Below are positions 6,510 through 14,268 of a stretch of 36,508 nt of DNA, piece after piece (position 1 is the stretch's first letter; each line of letters starts with the position of its first letter). The notes beneath the pieces were generated by a model. The model was given only the letters and a program-made list of their open reading frames with translations, was not told where the DNA came from and did not search any database. Position numbers and translations under genes: made by a program. Source of the stretch: Desulfobulbus propionicus (lineage in GTDB: Bacteria; Desulfobacterota; Dissulfuribacteria; Dissulfuribacterales; DYLC01). The stretch is taken from positions 1-36,508 of the forward strand of contig DYLC01000004.1 in the NCBI GenBank assembly GCA_020722285.1, written 5' to 3'.

Positions 6510-8504
6510 ATGGATACATCAAAAAGATTTGGAAATAACGGAAATGGTGGTTGTCCGAGCATTCAGTGCGAGTCGAGCCGCAGTGTTTTATGCAGCGACT
6601 GTGCAAGCGGGGTCAGCACCGCAGCCCACAGGGTTGAAGGCCGCGCTACAGAGGCCTGTCTCTTTGGCAAGGGCGGCACATGCTGTCGGAACTGCAACAT
6701 GGGGCCATGTCAGATCATCGAGGGCGTTGAGTCCATGAACGGTATATGCGGCGTGAATGCAGCGACAGTTTCAGCGAGAAATTTCGCCCGCATGGTGGCG
6801 GGCGGGTCTTCCGCCCACATGGATCATGGCCGTGGTGTGGTAGAGGCGTTTATTGCTACTGCAAAGGGCGAGACGCCTTATGAAATTAAAGATTACGTCA
6901 AGCTCAGGGAGACGGCTCAGAGGATCGGAATAGATCCTGCCGACAAGGACAGGAACGATCTCGCCATTGAGGTTGGTGAAAAGTTACAGGCTCAGTTCGG
7001 CCAGCAAAAGGGTTCGCTTTTGATGATGCACAGGGCGCCTGAGGCAAGAAAGGCTGTGTGGGACAAGCTTGACATCTGGCCAAGGGGTATTGACCGGGAG
7101 GTCACAGAGCTGATGCACAGAACTCACATGGGGGTGGATCAGCATCATGAGTCCCTGCTTTTTCAGTCTGCCCGCTGTTCTCTGGCAGACGGCTGGGGCG
7201 CTTCCATGATAGCAACTGAGCTTTCGGACATCATGTTTGGAACGCCTATGCCTGTGCGCACAAGGGTTGACATCGGTGTTTTGAAAAAAGACGAGGTAAA
7301 TGTCACTGTACATGGCCATGAGCCTGTTCTGGCTGAAGCCCTTGCAATGGTTGTTAATTTGCCCGAGATTGTAGCTGCCGCCAAAAAAGTTGGGGCAAAG
7401 GGGGTGAATCTTGCGGGTGTCTGCTGCACAGGAAACGAGGTGTTGATGCGCAGAGGGATTCCGATTGCCGGCAGTTTTATACAGCAGGAAGTGGTGCTTG
7501 CCACAGGGGCTGTGGAGGCCATGGTGGTGGATGTGCAGTGTATCATGGCAGGTGTTTCACCCGTGGCAAAGCAGTTCCATACAGAATTGATCACCACCTC
7601 TAACAGGGCGAAAATCCCTGGGGCAACACATATTCAGTTCGATGAACACAGGGCGCTGGATGTGGCAAAAGAGATAGTGCTCAAGGCAATCTCGCATTTT
7701 CCAGAGCGCGGTAAATATTTTATTCCGAAACATCAGATGGATGTGGTGGCTGGATTCAGTCATGAAACGATTAATTATATGCTTGGAGGGCGTTTCAGGG
7801 GGTCTTACAGGCCATTAAATGACAATATAATGAACGGCAGGATTAAGGGTGTGGCCGCTATTGTAGGTTGCGACAACTACCGCGTGGCTGAAGAGGTGCA
7901 TACGGAGCTTGCCAAGGAATTAATCGCAAATGATGTCCTGGTGGTGGTGACGGGCTGCGCCGCCACCGGTACAGGGCGCGCCGGACTCTTGAGTCCTGAT
8001 GCCATCAGTCAGGCAGGTCCAGGGCTCAGGGAGGTGCTTGAGACAGTGGGCTGTCCGCCTGTGCTTCATATGGGCTCCTGTGTTGACAACAGCCGGATTC
8101 TCATTGCCCTTACTGAAATGGTAAAGACAGGCGGACTTGGCAATGACATCTCAGAACTGCCGGCTATCGGCTGCGCCCCTCAGTGGATGAGTGAAAAGGC
8201 CGTGTCCATCGGGCAGTATTTTGTTTCAAGCGGCGCCATGGTTATTTTTGGCCCTAATTTCCCTACAAGCGGCTCTAAGGTGATGACAGACTATTTATTC
8301 AAGGGTCTGTTGGATATTTATGGCGCTTGCTGGGATGTGGCGCAGGGCGCGAATGAATTTGCAAACAAAATGATAGATGCAATTTATAGGAAACGTCAGG
8401 GGCTTGGCATTGACAAACAGAAAGAGCGTGTGCTATTCGACATGGCGATGAGGCGCGAGCTTCAGACAGGACTGCATGGTGTTGGTTGTCATGGTCCTGT
8501 ATAA
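6510..8504 (+). CDS. cooS: Anaerobic carbon monoxide dehydrogenase, catalytic Ni-Fe-S subunit
   Basis: The 664-aa product (also called AcsA) interconverts CO2 and CO at the Ni-Fe-S C-cluster and supplies CO to acetyl-CoA synthase. The N-terminal cysteines (SVLCSDCASGV, then GGTCCRNCNMGPCQI) fit the D- and B-cluster ligands. Candidate C-cluster ligands are the histidine in HIQFDEH and the cysteines in GVCCTGNE, VTGCAATGTGRAG, MGSCVDNSR and GCAPQWMSEKAV. The length is normal. An AGGAGG lies 11 bases before the ATG. It is the first gene of the CODH/ACS cluster; no cooC or other nickel-insertion ATPase is seen nearby. Confidence 0.95.
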   Translation: MDTSKRFGNNGNGGCPSIQCESSRSVLCSDCASGVSTAAHRVEGRATEACLFGKGGTCCRNCNMGPCQIIEGVESMNGICGVNAATVSARNFARMVAGGSSAHMDHGRGVVEAFIATAKGETPYEIKDYVKLRETAQRIGIDPADKDRNDLAIEVGEKLQAQFGQQKGSLLMMHRAPEARKAVWDKLDIWPRGIDREVTELMHRTHMGVDQHHESLLFQSARCSLADGWGASMIATELSDIMFGTPMPVRTRVDIGVLKKDEVNVTVHGHEPVLAEALAMVVNLPEIVAAAKKVGAKGVNLAGVCCTGNEVLMRRGIPIAGSFIQQEVVLATGAVEAMVVDVQCIMAGVSPVAKQFHTELITTSNRAKIPGATHIQFDEHRALDVAKEIVLKAISHFPERGKYFIPKHQMDVVAGFSHETINYMLGGRFRGSYRPLNDNIMNGRIKGVAAIVGCDNYRVAEEVHTELAKELIANDVLVVVTGCAATGTGRAGLLSPDAISQAGPGLREVLETVGCPPVLHMGSCVDNSRILIALTEMVKTGGLGNDISELPAIGCAPQWMSEKAVSIGQYFVSSGAMVIFGPNFPTSGSKVMTDYLFKGLLDIYGACWDVAQGANEFANKMIDAIYRKRQGLGIDKQKERVLFDMAMRRELQTGLHGVGCHGPV

Positions 8505-8584
8505 GTAAGATTGTGAAATTGCTTGTTTTCAGAGTTTTCTGCAATAGATAGGAATGTAGCTGTTATTGAATTTAAGAGGTAGTT

Positions 8585-11500
8585 ATGGCTGATAAGAGTG
8601 GTTCTGTATTGATCTTGGGTGGTGGTATAGCCGGCATACAGTCTGCGATGGATCTGGCCGAGCTTGGTTATTATGTCTATCTGGTGGAGAAAAAGGCATC
8701 CATCGGCGGCGTGATGGCAAAGCTTGACAAGACCTTTCCGACAAACGACTGCGCTATCTGAATACTCGCACCCAAGCTGGTGGAGGCCGGTCGGTCTCCG
8801 AATATTGAAATACTGACAAATGCAACACTGCATAGTGTTGAAGGAAAGCCTGGCGCTTTCAATGCGCTGGTTCATCAGGAGCCTCGTTATATTGATGAGG
8901 ACAAGTGCACGGCATGCGGTATGTGCAAGATGTATTGCCCGCGGCCTGTGGCGGATTTCTATAATGAGAGCTTAGCTGTCATCCACGCTCCGCGTATTGA
9001 TTACCCTCAGGCAATTCCATCTGCCTATTACATAGATCCAAAGGCGTGTCTGAGGGTAAACTATGAAACCTGTAATCTTTGCGCCCAGACCTGTACTGCA
9101 GGGGCTATAGATTTTTCCCAGAAGCCGAAAGATGTTGAGTTGAACGTAGGGGCAGTGATCCTTGCCCCTGGGTTCGGCAAGATTGACAATCAGGTGTTGT
9201 CTCGTTTCGGCTATGGCAGGTTTCCTGACGTTGTCACAAGCTATGAGATCGAGAGGCTCACATGTGCTTCAGGGCCTTCCGAAGGCCATGTGATCAGGCT
9301 CTCCGATGGCAGGGCGCCAAAAAAGATTGCATTTCTTCAGTGCGTTGGTTCAAGGGATGAGACTTGTGGAAATGGTTATTGCTCTTCTGTTTGCTGCATG
9401 TATGCCTTTAAGGAGGCAGCCATTATCAAGGAGCATGAGCCTGAGGTTGACATCACGTTTTTCTTTATGGATGTGCGCACTCAGGGCAAGGGCTTTGACG
9501 AGGCGCGCAAAAGGGCTGAATCCAAATATAGTTTCAGGGTGGTGCGCGCAAGGGTGCCGAGGGTTGAACAGGTTGACGGCAAGCTTGGGCTTGTGTGGGT
9601 TGATGAAGAAGGCACAAGCAGAAACGAGCTTTTTGACATGGTGGTGCTGTCTGTCGGCCTTGAAGCCCCTGAGGATGCGCATATTATTTCAGCGGCGGCA
9701 GGGTGTGAGCTGAATCATTATGAATTTGCGAAAACAAGCGTACAGAACCCGCTTACAACAACACGTCCCGGTATTTTTACGGCCGGGGCGTTTCAGGGGC
9801 CTAAGGATGTGCCTGAAAGTGTAACCCAGGCTTCTGGCGTGGCAGCCCTTGCATCTGAGCTCCTGGCGGACGCAAGGGGCACGCGGACTGTGACCCTGAC
9901 ATATCCTGAAGAGGACAGGACGCTTTTGGAAGAAGAGCCTCGAATAGGGGTGTTTGTCTGCCATTGCGGTGTCAACATCGCTGGCGTGGTGGATGTGAAG
10001 GCTGTGCGCGACTATGCTGCAACCCTTCCAAATGTGGTTCTGTATGATGATGTGCTTTATTCCTGTTCCCAGGATGCGCTTAAAGGCATTGCCCAGAAGA
10101 TAAAGAACAACAGGCTTAACAGGGTGGTGATAGCAGCCTGTTCACCGAGAACTCATGAGCCACTTTTTCAGGATACATTAAAGAGTGTCGGTGTGAACCC
10201 TGCTCTGTTTGAGATGGCAAATGTCAGGGATCAATGCGCATGGGTGCATGCCCATGAGCCTGAGGCAGCCACTCAGAAATCCAAAGACCTTGTGAGAATG
10301 GCTGTTGCAAAAGCGAGGCTGTTGACACCTTTAGAGAGTCAGACCGTTGGCGTGAATCCCAGGGCATTGGTGATAGGCGGCGGCGGCGCAGGCATGACAG
10401 CGGCGCTTTCTGTTGCAGAGCAAGGGTATGAATGTCTTATAGTGGAAAAAAATGACGTTCTTGGCGGGAATCTTGCCAGACTTAAATGGACGGCTGACGG
10501 TCAGGATGCGCCGAGGATACTCAAGGAGATGATAGACAGGGTCAGGAAGCACCCAAAGATCAAGGTGCTTTTAGGCGCCAAACTTGAGTCTGTTTCAGGT
10601 TACGTTGGTAATTTTGTGTCAACGGTCAAGGTCAAGGAGAAGGTTCAGACGATAGAGCATGGTGTGATCCTGGTGGCCACTGGCGCAAAAGAGTACCGGC
10701 CCAAATCATACCTTTATGGTGAAAATGACAGGGTGATGACCCAGCTTGAGCTGGAAGAGAGGCTTGCAAAAGGCAAGACTTCGCTTAAAAATATCTCGAA
10801 TGTGGTCATGATTCAGTGCGTTGGGAGCCGCGGGGATGACATGCAGCATTGCAGCAGATTGTGCTGTACGCAGGCTGTCAGAAATGCCCTGAAGGTAAAG
10901 GAGCTGAAGCCTGATGCGAATGTATTTGTGCTTTACAGGGACATGCGCACCTATGGTTTTCATGAAGACCTTTACAGCGCGGCAAGAAGGAAAGGAATCA
11001 ATTTTATCAGATACGACCTTGAAAACAGGCCTGAGGTGCTTAAAAACAAGGCATCAGGGTTGACGGTCAGGTTTTTTGACAAGCTGCTTGGTGATACGCT
11101 TGATCTGGATGCAGACCTGGCTGTTTTATCGGTTGGCGTAGAGCCGACGGATAATACAGGGCTTTCAAAGCTTTTGAAGGCCCCACTTACCCAGGATGGA
11201 TTTTTCCTTGAGGCCCATGCCAAGCTCAGACCTGTAGAGGTTGCAGTGGATGGCATTTACCTCTGCGGCCTTGCACATGGCCCCAAGAGTCTCGATGAGA
11301 CAGTGGCTCAGGCAAAGGCTGCCGCTGCAAAGGCGGTTATCCCTCTTGCCAAAGGCAGGGTGAGTGTCACGCCCCTTGTGTCACATGTAGATCAGGGAGT
11401 CTGTATTGGCTGTGGTCTTTGTGAAAGCCTTTGTCCTTACAAGGCGATTGAACTTGTGAAGGTGGACAAGCGCAAAAAGGCGCAGACTATTACTGCTTCC

Positions 11501-11626
11501 TGCAAGGGCTGCGGCATCTGCGCCTCGCACTGTCCTACCCTTGCAATCAGCATGGGAGGCTTTACTGACGAGGCGATATTCGCCCAGATACATGCCTTTG
11601 CTCAACAAGAACAAGAGGTGCGATAG
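8585..11626 (+). CDS. hdrA: HdrA-like FAD/iron-sulfur heterodisulfide reductase subunit A, selenocysteine-containing
   Basis: The full gene is 1013 aa if the TGA at 8759-8761 is read as selenocysteine (residue 59). The ORF track starts only after it, at 8780, and so loses the N-terminal FAD motif [20 protein letters not shown]. The site reads [15 protein letters not shown], where other HdrA proteins have Cys or Sec. There follow two Fe-S motifs ([11 protein letters not shown] and CNLCAQTC), a second FAD motif near residue 594 ([14 protein letters not shown]), and a C-terminal 2x[4Fe-4S] ferredoxin ([22 protein letters not shown]). This is thus a long, internally duplicated HdrA. HdrA flavins can bifurcate electrons; here it probably passes them between MvhD, HdrC and MetVF. 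ATG 8585 has AGAGG upstream. Confidence 0.9.
8759..8799 (+). promoter_or_regulatory. UGA(Sec) codon and putative bacterial SECIS hairpin in hdrA
   Basis: The in-frame TGA is followed by GGAGGCC (8782-8788), loop GGTC (8789-8792) and GGTCTCC (8793-8799). This makes a 7-bp stem with one G-U pair. The loop begins 27 nt after the UGA, within the usual bSECIS range. It would recruit SelB with Sec-tRNA. Confidence 0.75.
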
Positions 11627-12418
11627 ATGTCTCAGACAAATGAAATGTCTAATGATATAAAAGGGTTTGATCCAAAGATACTTGGTTTTTTCTGCCACTG
11701 GTGCTGTTATGCGGCGGCTGACTCAGCAGGTGTGGCTCGCTATCAATATCCTCCAAACATCAGAACTATCAGGGTGATGTGCACAGGCAGGCTGGATTTC
11801 AGGTTTGTGCTGGAGGCATTTAGGTGTGGTGTGGACGGGGTGTTTACAGGCGGATGACACCTTGGCGAATGTCATTACCAGTCTGGTAATTACGAGGCGA
11901 TGTTGATGGCGGAGACATGCAGGCAGGTACTGAAGGACTGCGGTGTGTCGCCTGAAAGGCTTTCCCTTAAATGGGCTTCCGCTTCTGAAGGTCCAAGGTA
12001 TGTGCAGATGGTCACAGAGTATGTGAGGCATATAAAGACTCTTGGTTCTCTTGGTTCCGCTGAAGGCGAGGCAGGTCAGGATGCGCTTACCCGTCTTGAT
12101 GCAGCAGGCGCTGCCTCTGCTGTGTCCAAGATCCGAACTGCCTATGGCAACATGGCGAAGAAGTTCCATGAGGCCAATAATCCTGATGCATACACCCCTG
12201 AGGCTATGGAGACAGCAGTCAGGGAAAAGGTAATGCCTGGTTTCAGGGAAGAGAGGCTTGGCCAGGAGGTCTTGATGAGACTTGGCGCTGAAGGGATTGC
12301 TGGCTCTCTGTTATGCGGTCTGCTTGGGGCGAAAGAGGACGAGTTTGAAAAGGTCATGACAGGGCTTGTAAAAAAAGGCAAGGTTAAGGCTGAAGGCGAG
12401 ATATTTAAGCCTGCATAA
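11627..12418 (+). CDS. mvhD: MvhD/FrhD-like hydrogenase iron-sulfur subunit, selenocysteine-containing
   Basis: Read through the TGA at 11855-11857 the protein is 263 aa, with Sec at residue 77. The track shows it as two ORFs (11627-11857 and 11900-12418) in one frame. MvhD carries a [2Fe-2S] centre that delivers electrons to HdrA. The ligand pattern is visible: FFCHWCCY, then VMCTGR, then [16 protein letters not shown]. In many homologues the U position is Cys. Beyond the usual MvhD length there is an extra C-terminal region of about 125 aa with no recognised motif, predicted mostly helical. The ATG immediately follows the hdrA TAG, with AGAGGTG inside hdrA as ribosome binding site, so the two are translationally linked. 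Confidence 0.9.
11855..11890 (+). promoter_or_regulatory. UGA(Sec) codon and putative bacterial SECIS hairpin in mvhD
   Basis: ATTACCA (11874-11880), loop GTC (11881-11883) and TGGTAAT (11884-11890) form a perfect 7-bp stem. The loop begins 23 nt after the UGA. The GTC loop is shared with the hdrA and fdhA hairpins. Confidence 0.75.
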
Positions 12419-12462
12419 CTGCGTTGAAGTTTATGCGGTTTCAAGGCTTAATTGGGGAAAAG

Positions 12463-13074
12463 ATGCAGATATCCAATATAAACAAAGCGTTTTTAGATGA
12501 ACTGGCGGGTCTTAATGGCTGTTCCACTTTTTCCATGTGTTATGGTTGCGGTTCCTGCAGCAGCGTATGTCCGGTTGAAAAGGTGGTGCCCGAGTTTGAT
12601 CCGCGAAAGATCGTACACATGGTGGGATTGGGCCTTGGGGAAAAACTTGTGGAAAGTGATGTGATCTGGGCTTGTTCACAGTGCCAGAGTTGCATTCCCG
12701 TGTGTCCTCAGGGCGTAAGATGCGCTGATGTGATCAAGGGACTCAGGCAGGAGGCCTCCCTGAAGGGTTTGGCTGACAGTGACAGGCTGTTTTCCTTAGG
12801 GATGTATGCCAGGGTGGATGCCTCCAAATGCGTAGCCTGTCTGACATGTGTAAGGTTGTGTCCGTTTGAGGTCCCTGTCGTTACTAATGAGGGCGCAGCC
12901 TACATTGATCCTGAAAAATGTCAGGCATGTGGCGTTTGTGTGCTGGAGTGTCCTGCTCAGGCAATAGTCCTGCCGTTGTCTTTTGAAAGCAGGGCATTGA
13001 AGGCTGCTGGCACAGGTTGTCCTGCTTGTAAGGCAGGCGAAAGCCCAGATGCAAGGAGTTTGTGCAATGCCTGA
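12463..13074 (+). CDS. hdrC: HdrC-like iron-sulfur protein with extra C-terminal ferredoxin domain
   Basis: The N-terminal half is HdrC: two [4Fe-4S] motifs, MCYGCGSCSSVCPV and WACSQCQSCIPVCPQG, around the helical stretch DPRKIVHMVGLGLGEKLVES. The second half adds a 2x[4Fe-4S] ferredoxin (CVACLTCVRLCP and CQACGVCVLECP), so one 203-aa protein could hold four clusters. The tail is short and cysteine-containing. Start choice is uncertain: TTG 12424 (track), ATG 12433 or ATG 12463; the last has GGGGAA a few bases ahead and gives a typical HdrC N-terminus. HdrC normally passes electrons to HdrB, but no hdrB lies in this cluster. It overlaps the next gene by 8 nt. Confidence 0.85.
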   Translation: MQISNINKAFLDELAGLNGCSTFSMCYGCGSCSSVCPVEKVVPEFDPRKIVHMVGLGLGEKLVESDVIWACSQCQSCIPVCPQGVRCADVIKGLRQEASLKGLADSDRLFSLGMYARVDASKCVACLTCVRLCPFEVPVVTNEGAAYIDPEKCQACGVCVLECPAQAIVLPLSFESRALKAAGTGCPACKAGESPDARSLCNA

Positions 13075-13477
13075 TAAGAAGAAAACAGCAACTGTAAAGG
13101 GGTTTTGCTGCAACTACACAGCGAGGCTTTCAGGGGATGTCCTGTTGGAGATCGGGATTGCCCCTGATGATCTGCAGATTGAGAGGCTTGCCTGCACTGG
13201 CAGGCTTGAGGTTACGGCTGTGCTTGACGCCTTCAGTCAGGGCGCTGAGGCCGTGTTTGTGGCAGGATGCAGGCATGGGAGCTGTCATAACGTAAGCGGC
13301 AGCAAGCGGGCGGCAAAGCGTGTCATTGAGATCAAAAAAACGCTTCAGGAGCTTGGAATTGAGCCGGAACGGGTTGAAATGTTTTTGGTGCCACGGGGTG
13401 AAAGTGAGCCTGTAGTTGCTGCCTATAAAGAGATGGCTGGCAGGATTGACAGGTTTGGGCGTTTTCATAAGGAATAA
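13067..13477 (+). CDS. Second MvhD-like iron-sulfur subunit, cysteine form
   Basis: A 136-aa paralogue of MvhD without selenocysteine. It shows GFCCNYTARLSGD, then RLACTGRLEVTAVLDAFSQGAEAVF, then GCRHGSCHNVSGSKRAAKR. The residue at the Sec position of the first MvhD is Cys here (AGCRHG versus GGUHLG), and the first cysteine motif is altered to CCN. It may bind a related [2Fe-2S] centre and link HdrC to MetVF. The ATG at 13067 has AAGGAG about nine bases upstream and lies inside the end of hdrC, so the longer ORF-track start (13049) is not needed. Confidence 0.82.
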   Translation: MPDKKKTATVKGFCCNYTARLSGDVLLEIGIAPDDLQIERLACTGRLEVTAVLDAFSQGAEAVFVAGCRHGSCHNVSGSKRAAKRVIEIKKTLQELGIEPERVEMFLVPRGESEPVVAAYKEMAGRIDRFGRFHKE

Positions 13478-13487
13478 CGGAAGTTAA

Positions 13488-13530
13488 GTAACTATCCAGT
13501 ATAATGCCGAAAACGAATGAAAACCACCGT
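13488..13530 (+). repeat. Fragment D of the GTAACTAT palindromic repeat family
   Basis: Starts GTAACTATCCAGTATAATG and ends with AAAACCACCGT. It matches the outer module of copies A and C (reverse strand of 5144-5186; 33224-33266) with few mismatches. The core palindromic module is missing here. It lies in the gap between the second mvhD-like gene and metV. Confidence 0.7.
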
Positions 13531-13581
13531 TGACGTTTTTTGTTTAGCTATCGCATTTGACGACTTTTTACGAGAATATCA
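13531..13581 (+). repeat. Intergenic repeat family R2, copy 2
   Basis: The 51 bases match 2807-2857 with about seven differences and abut repeat fragment D directly. The two families are thus joined in one gap here, which suggests nested insertion or shared insertion preference. Confidence 0.6.
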
Positions 13582-13599
13582 ATTTTTGGTGAGATATCT

Positions 13600-14268
13600 A
13601 TGATTATTGCAGAGCGGAAACCGCTTTCAGAGATATTGGGCATGATCCAAGGGATGCACCGCATCTTAGTGCTGGGCTGTCGCGGCTGTGTGGCGGTCTG
13701 TTCATCCGGCGGTGACAAGGAGGTTGCTGTTTTGGCCTCTGCCCTCAGGCTTGGGGCAGTAAAGGCCGGGTCGGATATGTCGTTTGGCGTACAGACCCTT
13801 GTGCGTCAGTGCGATCCCGAATATCTGGCGCCCCTTGCAGAGATGGCAAAGGGATATGATGCTGTCATCTCCACTGCCTGTGGGGTGGGGGTGAATTTTA
13901 TCGCAGACAGATGCCCAGGAGTCAGGGTGCTGCCAGGGCTTAACACAACCTTTTACGGGGCGAATCTTTCAAGCGGCGAGTGGCGCGAGATGTGCGCTGG
14001 TTGCGGCTCTTGTGTGCTGCATCTTACAGGTGGTCTTTGTCCTGTGGCTCGTTGCGCCAAGGGGTTGTCGAACGGTCCCTGTGGCGGTTCTGTCGGCGGA
14101 AGATGTGAGATTAATCCAGAGACTGCATGCGTATGGCACAGGATACACGATAAACTCACAGACCTCGGAGAGGCCGACAGGCTTATGGATATCATGCCTA
14201 TTAAGGACTGGCGTACAGCCGGTCATGGCGGGCCTCGTAAAAGGATCAGAGAGGAGCTTTTGCCATGA
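13600..14268 (+). CDS. metV: MetV, methylenetetrahydrofolate reductase C-terminal zinc/Fe-S partner subunit
   Basis: The 222-aa product belongs to the MTHFR_C family (MetV), the small partner of bacterial Wood-Ljungdahl MetF. Early cysteines occur in VLGCRGCVAVCSSGGDKE and TACGVGVNF. The C-terminal cysteine-rich domain reads CAGCGSCVLHLTGGLCPVARC followed by LSNGPCGGSVGGRCE, the family hallmark that binds an Fe-S cluster and zinc. MetV connects MetF to its electron-transfer partners. The stop overlaps the metF/acsD start by 4 nt (ATGA), strong evidence for coupling. The 122-bp gap upstream is filled by repeats D and R2, so metV may have its own promoter or depend on read-through. Confidence 0.9.
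   Translation: MIIAERKPLSEILGMIQGMHRILVLGCRGCVAVCSSGGDKEVAVLASALRLGAVKAGSDMSFGVQTLVRQCDPEYLAPLAEMAKGYDAVISTACGVGVNFIADRCPGVRVLPGLNTTFYGANLSSGEWREMCAGCGSCVLHLTGGLCPVARCAKGLSNGPCGGSVGGRCEINPETACVWHRIHDKLTDLGEADRLMDIMPIKDWRTAGHGGPRKRIREELLP

Noticed and set aside
1321-14268. A recoded genetic code in which TGA is a sense codon
   Set aside because: TGA ends the MFS gene, rplI, dnaB, hdrC and metV at expected lengths.
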